Part shown: positions 1-7,741 of the stretch, piece after piece
Layout of the letters: each line of letters starts with the position of its first letter
Position numbering within the stretch: position 1 is the stretch's first letter
From: Caryophanales bacterium UBA3210
Lineage (GTDB): Bacteria > Bacillota_I > Bacilli_A > RFN20 > CAG-449
Assembly (NCBI GenBank): GCA_002363635.1
Contig: DEWM01000069.1
Span: 13,908 to 25,540 of the forward strand
Direction of reading: 5' to 3'
DNA length: 11,633 nucleotides
Program-made: the position numbers and the translations under genes
The notes under the pieces: generated by a model
Databases searched by the model: none
What the model was told of the DNA's origin: nothing
Seen by the model: the letters and a program-made list of their open reading frames with translations, nothing else

Positions 1-2275
1 AATCATTAAAAGCTTTACGATAATAAGAATAATAAACTGATGTTAAATCTGCATTATCTTTATTTTCAAGTAAGAAATGATGATTAATATAAGTCATAAA
101 GACATTATATTTATCTTCATTAGTTAATGAAGAATAATCATAAACTCCTTTAGACACTTCTCCAACATGAGGTGAGTAATCATAATCTTCATTTTCTTTC
201 CTAAATAAATCTAAATCATTATTAAAGAAATCTAAATATAAATTATATGCTGTCTTATATGCACTAGCTTTATAAACATGTTCGACAATTTCTCCTCGAT
301 TAGTTAAAGAAGAAAAATGGTAATCAGTTGATGAAGATAATGATGGTTTTGCTCCTTCAAAAGTCATCTCAAAATCACGAACTACATTTGTATCAAGCGC
401 AAATGAATTAATGTAAGTTAATGGATTAACCACTATATCTTTATCACCTAATTCTTTTTGAGATTTATCAAAGAATAAAATCTTATCATGTTCAGGATAA
501 TAACCAAGCTTATTCATAGAATAATAAGTGGTTTGATTATCTTCACTTAAGAAATCTGTTCTAGTTATTCCTTCTCTATCTTTAGACACAGCCTTTTCAT
601 CTTCTCCAATATAAATTAAAGAATATTTGCTTGGTTTAGTCGTTAAATTATACAAATTATTCTGTTCACTTGAAGATCTATCATAAATTGATAAGTAACG
701 ATATTCTTCATACTCTTCTCCTAAAGCAATATCTAAAATACCAACGATATTCATTCTTGTAATATTTTTAGTAACATTATTAATTGATAAGAATAATGGA
801 GTATTAATAACATCATTATAATTAATAGTCTTTGGAGAATAATGTTTCTCTCCATTTTCAAAGCCGAAATCATAATATCCTAGATATTCATTATATGTAA
901 TTAAGCATTCGCTGCTAGAAGTTGGTAAACGTCCTGCTAAAAGACGATATGGAGTATTATCTAAAGATGATAAAGTAACTGCTCCAGTAGGTTTATAAAC
1001 ATGGTAAATATCATTCTTATTATCATAAGGGAAATAACCAACTACATCATTAATTTCTACCACATTACAACCAGTTTGATTTTTCATGTTCTCAATTTCT
1101 TCACTAGAAAAAACTTCATAACGATATGAATAATTATTTTTATCTTGTTTAGGGGTCTTAGTAACAATTAAATCAGTAATATTTTGTTCTTTGAATGTAC
1201 TCGTTGCAGCATCAATTAAATCAAACATACCTAAAGTAATTGCAGTAGCAAATAATCCAAAAGCAATAGTAGAAAGAAATATTGTCATAATTAATCTAAA
1301 AGGCTTAACTTTTAAAGATTTCGCACCCATTCTTAAAGCATTAAATAAAGTGAATTTAGATGATATTAAATTAATGCTCTTTTTACTTTCTTTAATTTCC
1401 TTTTCATTAGTAGGTAAAAAGCTATGTTGTTTAGATAAATCAATTCCTCCATCATTTGTCGTAATGTAAGTATCATTATCATTACATTCAATAGTAGCCT
1501 TAATTAATTCAATGTCTTCGCTTGTTAATTTATGTCCCTTTCCAATTTTTAAAGTATTATCTCCAATAATAAGGATTCCATTATAGTCATATTCACTTGA
1601 AGAAGTTTTAGTAATATCAGATATTACTTGTCCATCTTTAAGTTCTATAACTCTATCACCATAATTTTCTGCAAATTCTCTATCATGAGAAACAATAATT
1701 ACTAATTTATCTTTAGATAACTTTTTTAAGGTATCAAAGACCTGTTTACCAGTATTTGAGTCCAGTGCACCTGTAGGTTCATCACCAAAAATGATTTGGG
1801 GATCCTTTACAAGGGCTCTAGCAATCGCAACTCTTTGTTTTTGTCCTCCTGATAGTTCATTAGGTTTTCGTTCTCCAAAACCTTTTAAATCAACCTTTTC
1901 TAAGATATTATCAACAACACCTTCATTAACTTTTTTATGTTGAAGCTGTAAAGCAAGTTCAATATTCTCTCTAACTGTAAAATCATTTAAAATATTATAT
2001 TCTTGGAAAATAAAACCTAAATAAGTATTTCTATAACTATCCTTCTCAGTAGGTGAGAAATCTTTTGATGACTTACCATTAATAATAAATTCACCTTCAT
2101 CAAGTTCATCAAGTCCTCCTAGAACATTTAATAAAGTCGACTTACCAGAACCAGATTTTCCCAATATAAAAACTAACCCTTTTTCAGGGAATTTTAAGTT
2201 AATTCCATTTAAAGCGTAAATATTATCACCTTTTTTGGATTTATAAATACGCTTCAGATTTTTAACTTCTAGCAT
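1..2275 (-). CDS. Fused ABC exporter, ATPase plus FtsX-type permease (partial, C-terminus beyond window)
   Basis: I translated this reading frame by hand from the ATG at 2273-2275; it stays open to the window edge, giving 758 residues with no stop, so the gene is cut by the window and not shown to be broken. The ATPase domain (about residues 1-222) has Walker A GKSGSGKST at 39-47, Q-loop Gln91, signature LSGGQ at 141-145, Walker B IIFGDE at 161-166 and switch His197. A cytoplasmic linker (about 232-325) leads to one membrane helix (about 328-351) and then an extracellular region containing the permease-type motif GRLP...ECLIT (448-460). The last three membrane helices expected of the family are missing because of the edge. 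It is a paralog of the complete gene just upstream; I count about 79% identity over the first 220 residues with no gap. An AAAGGAAG ribosome site precedes the start. Export of a peptide, lipid or antimicrobial is the family-level inference; the substrate is unknown. Confidence 0.93.
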   Translation of the reverse strand, partial: MLEVKNLKRIYKSKKGDNIYALNGINLKFPEKGLVFILGKSGSGKSTLLNVLGGLDELDEGEFIINGKSSKDFSPTEKDSYRNTYLGFIFQEYNILNDFTVRENIELALQLQHKKVNEGVVDNILEKVDLKGFGERKPNELSGGQKQRVAIARALVKDPQIIFGDEPTGALDSNTGKQVFDTLKKLSKDKLVIIVSHDREFAENYGDRVIELKDGQVISDITKTSSSEYDYNGILIIGDNTLKIGKGHKLTSEDIELIKATIECNDNDTYITTNDGGIDLSKQHSFLPTNEKEIKESKKSINLISSKFTLFNALRMGAKSLKVKPFRLIMTIFLSTIAFGLFATAITLGMFDLIDAATSTFKEQNITDLIVTKTPKQDKNNYSYRYEVFSSEEIENMKNQTGCNVVEINDVVGYFPYDNKNDIYHVYKPTGAVTLSSLDNTPYRLLAGRLPTSSSECLITYNEYLGYYDFGFENGEKHYSPKTINYNDVINTPLFLSINNVTKNITRMNIVGILDIALGEEYEEYRYLSIYDRSSSEQNNLYNLTTKPSKYSLIYIGEDEKAVSKDREGITRTDFLSEDNQTTYYSMNKLGYYPEHDKILFFDKSQKELGDKDIVVNPLTYINSFALDTNVVRDFEMTFEGAKPSLSSSTDYHFSSLTNRGEIVEHVYKASAYKTAYNLYLDFFNNDLDLFRKENEDYDYSPHVGEVSKGVYDYSSLTNEDKYNVFMTYINHHFLLENKDNADLTSVYYSYYRKAFND

Positions 2276-2281
2276 AATTAT

Positions 2282-2289
2282 CTTCCTTT
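2282..2289 (-). promoter_or_regulatory. Ribosome binding site AAAGGAAG
   Basis: The minus strand reads AAAGGAAG, ending six bases before the ATG at 2275. It supports this start for the partial ABC exporter, and the start also aligns exactly with that of the upstream paralog (both begin MLEVK). Confidence 0.7.
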
Positions 2290-2302
2290 ATATCTATCAT
2301 AT

Positions 2303-2331
2303 AATTTATTGATGATAATTAAAAGATGCAA
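2303..2331 (-). promoter_or_regulatory. Weak candidate promoter for the second ABC exporter
   Basis: On the minus strand TTGCAT (2326-2331) is separated by 17 bases from TAAATT (2303-2308). Both boxes are imperfect. A promoter here is expected because a terminator separates this gene from the upstream paralog, but readthrough is also possible. Confidence 0.3.
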
Positions 2332-2340
2332 AATAATTCA

Positions 2341-2376
2341 TTAAAAAGAAAAGAACCTAGAAATTAATCTAGGTTC
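2341..2376 (-). terminator. Intrinsic terminator after the complete ABC exporter
   Basis: The minus strand has an 8-bp perfect stem, GAACCTAG with CTAGGTTC (2353-2376), an 8-base loop and then the tract TTTTCTTTTT (2343-2352). It lies 19 bases past the stop of the 1155-residue exporter and so separates the two paralogs transcriptionally, at least partly. Confidence 0.85.
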
Positions 2377-2394
2377 GTATAAATGAAATATATA

Positions 2395-5300
2395 TTATCT
2401 ATTTTGAATTGCATCAATTGGTCGCTTATTAGCAATCTTAGTAACAGGTAGTAATGCTGCAAGAATTGATGTTACTAAAGATACACCTGCAATTAAACCA
2501 ACTGTAAGTGGTCCAACATTCATAACTGTAAATGCTAAGCCAACACTAGTTGCAAGTCGATCATTTAAGATAATTGAAAGAGCAATTGTTGCAGCAGTTG
2601 CTAAAGCGAAGTTAATAACTGCAATAATGAATGATTCAGAATAGAAGATTTTGAATACATCACTACGTTTTGCACCAACAGCACGTAAGATACCAATTTC
2701 TCTCTTCTTATTGTTAATAGAAATTGACATGAAGTTATAGAAGAGGAACATTGAGAATATTGCAAGACCAATACCTACGTATAAGAATACTTGAGACATT
2801 GTAGTAAGGAGGGACGCTAACATATCAACTAACATAATATTAGTTTCACTAGCGCCGATTTTCCACGCTCCAACAGGTGCATTTTGATAATCATCTAAGA
2901 CACTAGCTTTATCATAATAATAATCAAAGAATTTAGAAATTTCTCCTCTATCATCACTAAATACAAGTAAGAGGTTTCTAGTACCATATCTATATGCATT
3001 CTTTTCTTCTTCAATAGCTTGAATTGCCTCAAAATTTGCTCTATTAAATGAACCTTCGTTAGGTTCTAATGATGGATCGATACCAACAATTGTGTAATAT
3101 CCATCAAATACTGAAGGAAGTTGATCACCAGTATCTTTATCCCAAGTAACATAGCTACTAAATACTAAATATACTTGTTTTGCTTCTAACCCTGTCGTAT
3201 CAATATTTTCATACATTGAAGCAGTCTTAGTTTTTACAAAAGCAGTACCTTTATTAACAAAGTCGGCATATCTATTATCTTTACCTCTATATAAAATTTG
3301 ACCACCTACTAAATTATAAACTGCCTCAAGTTTTTTATCTTCAGTTGTAGCATTTTCAAGTTGATTAATGACCTCTTCATCATCAGCATATTGTTCTAAG
3401 AATGATTGATAGTTCTTATAGACATATTCTTTAGCAGCCTTTTCTGCAACACTTCTTTCGCAACTATCAATTTCAGCAATTGTATATGGATGAGATTCAT
3501 CAAATGCTGCTTTTAAAGTCCAGTAGTTATTTAAAAGGTCTTCATAATATAAGCCAATTTTTGGTGTTGAATAATTTTGATATTTTTGATTAAAATAACT
3601 ATTTAATAAAGCCCACTTTTGACTATTTTCTAACGAAGCATATAAGCTATCATCATATTCATAAACTTCCTTTTGTTGTACTGGATCATATTCTTGACTC
3701 TTTACTGCAACTTTATTATAATTCTCATCACTTTCATTGTATGCTTTAAATGCATCAAAATGATTATTATAGAAATCTTCATAATTAGCCCATACAGTCT
3801 TATATAATGCTGCTTCATAAATTCTAGATTCTATAGTAGATCTATTTGAATTATCATCTGTTGCAAAATCTTCTGTTGCATCATAATAACTCTTAATGCC
3901 AGTAAAAGTATATTTATCATATGTTTTTTCATTACTTGAATCAGATTTTGTAAACTGACTGTAATCATTAGGTGAAACTACAATTTGCTTATCTCCAATT
4001 GAAGTATATCCGTCAAAGAAGATAACTTTATCATTGTGAGAAGGATAATATGCAACTGTATCAATACCACCAAGTTGTTCCTTATCATTAGTGTCATCTT
4101 TTTTAACATTGATATATGTGTCAAGGCTCTTATCATCTGTTTGAACAGTCTTATCTTCACCAAGATAAAAGATATTATGCTTATTTGAACTAAACATATA
4201 ATTAGAGAATTCTTTAGCAAGAGTCTCATCAATATTACCTTCAGTAGCAGTTTTTAATGCGTCATATTTAGCATCTAACTTAGTATCAACAATACCCACG
4301 ATTTTAAGATTTACTGAACCGTTATAGCCCCAGTATTCAATAGATGTGCCAATGACATCTTCATATGTACACTGGTTAGCAAGATAAGTTTTTTTACCAT
4401 ATTTAAAGCCAATATCTTTATAAGTGTTAAATTCATAAAGAGTAATTAAACATTCAGTACTATCTTTAGGAAGTTCACCTGCAACTAAATCAATTTTTAG
4501 TTTTGATAAATCTTCTTCGTTCTTAACAGTAATTGAACCGTTAACGTTCTTAATGTGATAAGCATCTGTTTTAAAATTTGGAAGTAAACTAGCATTTATA
4601 TCGCCTAAAGCAAATGCATTAACATGACCTTTTTCAACAATATCTTTAATATCTTCATCTGAGAAATATTGTAATTTTTCATTGTAATTAGAATAATCTT
4701 GCTTAACAGTCTTATTTACAACAATTTCAGTAATACCTTTGTTTTGGACTGTTGATGTTGCCGCTTCACTAGCGCCGAACATACCTAAAGTAATAGCAGA
4801 TCCGAATAATGTAAATGATACTGCAGAAAGAAGAATAGTAATACCAAGTCTAAATGGTTTAACTCTTAATGATTTACTACCCATCTTGAAAGCATTACCT
4901 AATGTGAAATTAGATTTAATGACTTTGAATGGTTCTTTACCAGTATCAATCTTTTCGTTATTTGTAGAAATAAATTCTTCTCTATTACCAGATTTATCGA
5001 TTCTAGCCGCTTCACAGATTGCATCATTAACATGACTATCTGCAGTAATATAAGCTTCAGTACCTGCTTTAGCAAGAGCAGCGTTAATAATAGGTAAGTC
5101 TGCTGCAGTTAAAGGATGGTCTTTATCAATTTTGATGACGTTTTCACCAATGATAGATAAACCAGTCTTTGTCTTTTCAGAAGCAACAGTAGTTTTACTA
5201 ATATCGGAGATAACTTTACCATCTTTAAGTTCGATAACTCTGTCACCAAAGTGTTCTGCGAAATCTCTATCGTGAGAAACGATAACTACTAATTTATCTT

Positions 5301-5862
5301 TTGATAATTTCTTTAATGTTTCAAATACCTGTTTACCAGTATTTGAGTCAAGTGCACCTGTAGGTTCATCACCGAAAATGATCTTAGGTTCCTTGACAAG
5401 GGCTCTAGCAATCGCAACTCTTTGTTTTTGACCACCAGAAAGTTCATTAGGTTTACGTTTACCGTACCCTTTTAAGTCGACTTCCTCTAAGATTCTTTCA
5501 ATTTCTTCATCAGTTGGTTTCTTATGCTGTAACTTTAAAGCTAAAGCAATATTTTCCTTAACTGAGAAGTCATTCAAAATATTATATTCTTGGAAAATAA
5601 AACCTAAGTAAGTATTTCTATATGAGTCCATTTCACTGCCAGAGAATTGCTTACTAGATTTGCCATTAATAATGATTTCTCCATCATCAACTTTATCAAG
5701 ACCGCCCATAACGTTAAGTAAAGTAGATTTACCAGAGCCAGATTTACCAAGAATAAATACCAAACCTGTCTGTGGGAACTTTAAAGAAACATCATTTAAA
5801 GCATGAACGTCTTCAGAGTTTTTAACTTTGTAAACACGTTTTAAATGTTTGACTTCAAGCAT
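2395..5862 (-). CDS. Fused ABC exporter, ATPase plus FtsX/MacB-type permease with very large ectodomain
   Basis: This is a 1155-residue single-chain half-exporter, expected to dimerise in the cytoplasmic membrane. The ATPase domain (1-222) shows Walker A 39-47, Gln91, LSGGQ 141-145, FGDE with Asp165/Glu166, D-loop 170-173 and His197. A cytoplasmic linker (about 230-335) precedes membrane helix 1 (about 338-362). Residues about 365-1018 are extracellular and include AGELP...ECLIT (461-474). Helices 2-4 lie at about 1020-1048, 1078-1099 and 1118-1140, with the FtsX-type cytoplasmic motif KKREIGILRAVGAKRSDV at 1052-1069. This is the helix order of MacB/FtsX permeases, but the ectodomain is roughly 650 residues, far larger than in MacB. 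Residues 681-870 form a Tyr-rich (24 Tyr), apparently helical stretch. The start has AGGAGG nine bases upstream. Roles known in the family include antimicrobial peptide resistance, lipoprotein or lipid handling and signal transfer to cell-wall enzymes; which applies here cannot be told. No response regulator or kinase is adjacent in the window. Confidence 0.96.
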   Translation of the reverse strand: MLEVKHLKRVYKVKNSEDVHALNDVSLKFPQTGLVFILGKSGSGKSTLLNVMGGLDKVDDGEIIINGKSSKQFSGSEMDSYRNTYLGFIFQEYNILNDFSVKENIALALKLQHKKPTDEEIERILEEVDLKGYGKRKPNELSGGQKQRVAIARALVKEPKIIFGDEPTGALDSNTGKQVFETLKKLSKDKLVVIVSHDRDFAEHFGDRVIELKDGKVISDISKTTVASEKTKTGLSIIGENVIKIDKDHPLTAADLPIINAALAKAGTEAYITADSHVNDAICEAARIDKSGNREEFISTNNEKIDTGKEPFKVIKSNFTLGNAFKMGSKSLRVKPFRLGITILLSAVSFTLFGSAITLGMFGASEAATSTVQNKGITEIVVNKTVKQDYSNYNEKLQYFSDEDIKDIVEKGHVNAFALGDINASLLPNFKTDAYHIKNVNGSITVKNEEDLSKLKIDLVAGELPKDSTECLITLYEFNTYKDIGFKYGKKTYLANQCTYEDVIGTSIEYWGYNGSVNLKIVGIVDTKLDAKYDALKTATEGNIDETLAKEFSNYMFSSNKHNIFYLGEDKTVQTDDKSLDTYINVKKDDTNDKEQLGGIDTVAYYPSHNDKVIFFDGYTSIGDKQIVVSPNDYSQFTKSDSSNEKTYDKYTFTGIKSYYDATEDFATDDNSNRSTIESRIYEAALYKTVWANYEDFYNNHFDAFKAYNESDENYNKVAVKSQEYDPVQQKEVYEYDDSLYASLENSQKWALLNSYFNQKYQNYSTPKIGLYYEDLLNNYWTLKAAFDESHPYTIAEIDSCERSVAEKAAKEYVYKNYQSFLEQYADDEEVINQLENATTEDKKLEAVYNLVGGQILYRGKDNRYADFVNKGTAFVKTKTASMYENIDTTGLEAKQVYLVFSSYVTWDKDTGDQLPSVFDGYYTIVGIDPSLEPNEGSFNRANFEAIQAIEEEKNAYRYGTRNLLLVFSDDRGEISKFFDYYYDKASVLDDYQNAPVGAWKIGASETNIMLVDMLASLLTTMSQVFLYVGIGLAIFSMFLFYNFMSISINNKKREIGILRAVGAKRSDVFKIFYSESFIIAVINFALATAATIALSIILNDRLATSVGLAFTVMNVGPLTVGLIAGVSLVTSILAALLPVTKIANKRPIDAIQNR

Positions 5863-5871
5863 TATGATTTT

Positions 5872-5877
5872 CCTCCT
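5872..5877 (-). promoter_or_regulatory. Strong ribosome binding site AGGAGG
   Basis: The minus strand reads AGGAGG nine bases before the ATG at 5862, fixing the start of the complete ABC exporter. Confidence 0.85.
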
Positions 5878-5892
5878 ATGTAGGTTAATTTA

Positions 5893-5922
5893 ATTTTAAA
5901 CGAAAGTAACATAAACATTCAA
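5893..5922 (-). promoter_or_regulatory. Candidate promoter for the ABC exporter
   Basis: On the minus strand TTGAAT (5917-5922) and TAAAAT (5893-5898) are 18 bases apart. The predicted start is about 25 bases before the ATG, leaving room for the AGGAGG site. A second possible pair lies just upstream: TTGTAT (5951-5956) with TATCAT (5928-5933), spacer 17. The sequence alone does not decide between them. Confidence 0.45.
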
Positions 5923-5936
5923 CACTTATGATACAT

Positions 5937-5970
5937 ACGTAGGAGTTTGTATACAAAAACATAGGATTTT
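5937..5970. promoter_or_regulatory. Candidate operator region: palindrome flanked by direct repeats
   Basis: TTTGTATACAAA (5946-5957) is a perfect 12-bp palindrome. It is overlapped by two direct repeats read on the plus strand, ACGTAGGAGTTT (5937-5948) and ACATAGGATTTT (5959-5970), which match at 10 of 12 positions and lie exactly 22 bp apart, about two helical turns. The block overlaps the -35 of the upstream candidate promoter of the exporter. The rest of the 300-base divergent intergenic region (5863-6162) is AT-rich and holds only the promoter signals listed plus a short repeat AAATCTAAT at 6025 and 6038. The regulator is unknown. Confidence 0.35.
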
Positions 5971-6125
5971 TATATTTCTATCACTATATATACACATTAA
6001 AAAAAGATAAATGTTCATTTTTTAAAATCTAATTTTTAAATCTAATCATGATTTTGTTATTAAATTATTAAAATTATCTACAATTTACAGGTACGTTTTT
6101 TTGTACACATCAATATGCTTATAAG

Positions 6126-6134
6126 TGCTAAAAT
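6126..6134 (+). promoter_or_regulatory. Extended -10 promoter element for the 270-residue protein gene
   Basis: TGCTAAAAT matches the extended -10 form TGnTATAAT at all but one base and lies 28 bases before the ATG. No good -35 is found at 16-18 bases; TTGTAC at 6101-6106 is too far, which is tolerable for extended -10 promoters. Confidence 0.45.
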
Positions 6135-6148
6135 AATGACGTAAAAAC

Positions 6149-6156
6149 AAGGAGAT
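6149..6156 (+). promoter_or_regulatory. Ribosome binding site AAGGAGAT
   Basis: AAGGAGAT ends six bases before the ATG at 6163. It favours this ATG over the in-frame ATG three codons later. Confidence 0.75.
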
Positions 6157-6162
6157 AAAATT

Positions 6163-6975
6163 ATGGTTATTATGTTAACAAATGAAGCTTATCCATCTTT
6201 AAAAGAATATACAGAAAATGATTTTGTTATTTATGAAGATATCTATCGCTTAATTAAGAAATGCATTAATAATCAAGGGACATTTACAAAAGAAGGTATG
6301 TATTATATCTATACAAAATTCTTAATGAAGAAAAGATATGATTTAACTAGAATCTACAAATTATTGTCTAAAAGAAATAATTCATTAAAAGATTATGAAA
6401 CTATTTCTGATATTGAAGAATTAGTAGAATTACTTGATTTACATGATAAAGTTGAAATTGTTAATAATGATAAAGTAAATTCATATTTTAAAAATCCATC
6501 ATTAATTCCATTAGATAGATCTTTAATTGTCTCACCTGATTTTGAATCACCTATTACTATCTCCAATATTAAAAATTACTGTGCATACGTACTTGATAAT
6601 TATGAAAATAAAGATGATTTCAAAAGATTTACTAGATTAGTAGAATTTATTTCCAAAGATTATTCTTTTAATAGAGTTAAAGGATTTACCTTAGAATGGA
6701 TCTTAATTAATTCATCATCATTTATTCATAAAGAACATTTCTTCAATGCAGAATTATGTTTAGAATATCTAGATATCTATTCTAGGAATCAAAAGAAGAT
6801 GAATGAAATCCAATATGAATACCCATATGAATATAAAAGACAATACTTAGGAATGTTATATACACATTCCTTTTCTTTATCTCAAAAAGAAAAAGAAATC
6901 TACAATAAATACTTAAACGAACTTGTTTCTAAAAATGATTTATATGCTCTAAGTTTAAAATTACAATCCAATTAA
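6163..6975 (+). CDS. Uncharacterised soluble protein, 270 residues
   Basis: I do not recognise this protein. It is a convincing gene: it has an AAGGAGAT site, an extended -10 promoter element, 270 codons ending in TAA and the AT-rich codon use of its neighbours. The protein is rich in Lys, Asn, Tyr, Glu and Asp and has no signal peptide or hydrophobic membrane segment, so it is probably cytoplasmic. Most of it looks helical (for example about 20-75, 85-100, 140-170 and 200-265), with a Pro-containing less regular part around 108-135. Two in-frame Met codons (residues 1 and 4) could start it; spacing favours the first. It is the only plus-strand gene here. It diverges from the ABC exporter and converges with the XRE operon, whose stop is 26 bases away. 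Its partner and function are unknown. Confidence 0.85.
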   Translation: MVIMLTNEAYPSLKEYTENDFVIYEDIYRLIKKCINNQGTFTKEGMYYIYTKFLMKKRYDLTRIYKLLSKRNNSLKDYETISDIEELVELLDLHDKVEIVNNDKVNSYFKNPSLIPLDRSLIVSPDFESPITISNIKNYCAYVLDNYENKDDFKRFTRLVEFISKDYSFNRVKGFTLEWILINSSSFIHKEHFFNAELCLEYLDIYSRNQKKMNEIQYEYPYEYKRQYLGMLYTHSFSLSQKEKEIYNKYLNELVSKNDLYALSLKLQSN

Positions 6976-6996
6976 AAAGAAGGTGAAATTTCACCT
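6970..6996 (-). terminator. Intrinsic terminator of the XRE/PFL-repeat operon
   Basis: AGGTGAAATTTCACCT (6981-6996) is a perfect 16-bp palindrome. Read on the minus strand it is followed by TCTTTTT (6974-6980), a good U-tract just past the stop at 7001. On the plus strand the following bases are less U-rich, though it may also help end the convergent gene. The U-tract overlaps the last codons of the plus-strand gene. Confidence 0.75.
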
Positions 6997-7000
6997 CCTA

Positions 7001-7741
7001 TTAATCGTCTTTCTTTAAATTATACATAAAGACTCTTTTAACATCTTTGCTACTTAAGAAAGGTAAAATTGAATCTATATTGACATTAGAATAATTACCT
7101 TTAACATATTCATCTACAAATTTGCTTAATGCTTCTTTTGAAACAAATGGAACTAAACTGCTAATACTAATTTTCTTAAAATTGCCTTCTAAATATAAGA
7201 TAAATAATTTATCGCATTGTTCTGTTTCTAAGAATGGAAGAACTTCTACTAATGATAAGTCTTTATAATCTTCTGGATTATTGACAATTTCATTAACAAG
7301 TTCATTTAAGTCTTCTTCATCTAAGAAAGGAAGCATAGACATCAATTTTTTAGATTTAGAAGTAGATTTAAATGCACTTAAATCAATGCTATCTTTAACT
7401 TTATTACTAAAATCCATAGTAGATTTTTTAATCTTCTCTGCAGCTTTTCTAGCACTTTCAGAAATCTTTCTACCCATTTCTAAAGCTTCTTTAGTAAAGA
7501 GAGATTCCTCTTCTTTTTTATCATCTACTACTTCTGCTTCTACTTCTTCTGCTTCATCTTCTAAATCAACAGTTTCTTCTTCAAGTCTTTCTTCTAAATC
7601 TTCTAGATAATTTTCAAATTCATCACGAGAGAAATCATCTGAAAAAACTAATGAATCTAAATCTTCTCTTACTGCATCTTCTTTAGTTACTGGGACATAA
7701 ATTATAGTTCCATCATTATTTATTACCTTTTTTAAAATCAT
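7001..7741 (-). CDS. Acidic protein with four C-terminal PFL helical repeats, XRE-linked
   Basis: I do not recognise a named family. The protein has 246 residues from the ATG at 7739-7741; a TTG at 7748-7750 is in frame, but it abuts the GGAGG site and so is too close to it, while the ATG is nine bases away. Visible parts: a short N-terminal segment with IIYVPVTKEDA (13-23); a strongly acidic, coiled-coil-like stretch (about 40-80); a Lys-rich amphipathic helix (about 84-118); then four tandem repeats of 29-31 residues whose anchors are LPFL 137-140, LPFL 168-171, VPFV 197-200 and LPFL 226-229. Each anchor is followed by a helix of the type xxEDLNELV. There is no signal peptide or membrane helix. 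The gene overlaps the upstream XRE gene by 26 bases, so the two are translationally coupled. The repeats suggest a protein- or ligand-binding solenoid; a role as partner or effector of the regulator is inference. Confidence 0.88.
   Translation of the reverse strand: MILKKVINNDGTIIYVPVTKEDAVREDLDSLVFSDDFSRDEFENYLEDLEERLEEETVDLEDEAEEVEAEVVDDKKEEESLFTKEALEMGRKISESARKAAEKIKKSTMDFSNKVKDSIDLSAFKSTSKSKKLMSMLPFLDEEDLNELVNEIVNNPEDYKDLSLVEVLPFLETEQCDKLFILYLEGNFKKISISSLVPFVSKEALSKFVDEYVKGNYSNVNIDSILPFLSSKDVKRVFMYNLKKDD

Noticed and set aside
1191..1469. Plus-strand 92-codon frame antisense to the partial ABC exporter
   Set aside because: It lies wholly opposite the membrane-helix part of a clear gene, has no ribosome site of its own and reads like an antisense shadow.
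3978..4232. Minus-strand 84-codon frame inside the complete ABC exporter
   Set aside because: It is a second frame within the intact 1155-residue reading frame and has no independent signals.
4739..5035. Plus-strand 98-codon frame antisense to the complete ABC exporter
   Set aside because: It resembles the frame at 1191-1469 only because the two exporters are paralogs; both are shadows of the same helix-1 region.
2395..5862. BceAB-type antibiotic sensing module with its own two-component system
   Set aside because: The permease has only four visible membrane helices fused to the ATPase, not the ten-helix BceB type, and no kinase or response regulator is in the window.
6025..6046. Direct repeat AAATCTAAT, twice 13 bases apart
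   Set aside because: It is short and in very AT-rich intergenic DNA, so chance is a sufficient explanation.
6090..6106. GTAC ... GTAC spaced inverted pair around a T run
   Set aside because: GTAC is self-complementary, so the pair gives only a 4-bp stem; it is too weak to call a hairpin or operator.
7281..7610. Plus-strand frame encoding a very Ser-rich protein
   Set aside because: The Ser runs are the complement of the Glu/Asp codons of the acidic PFL-repeat protein on the other strand.
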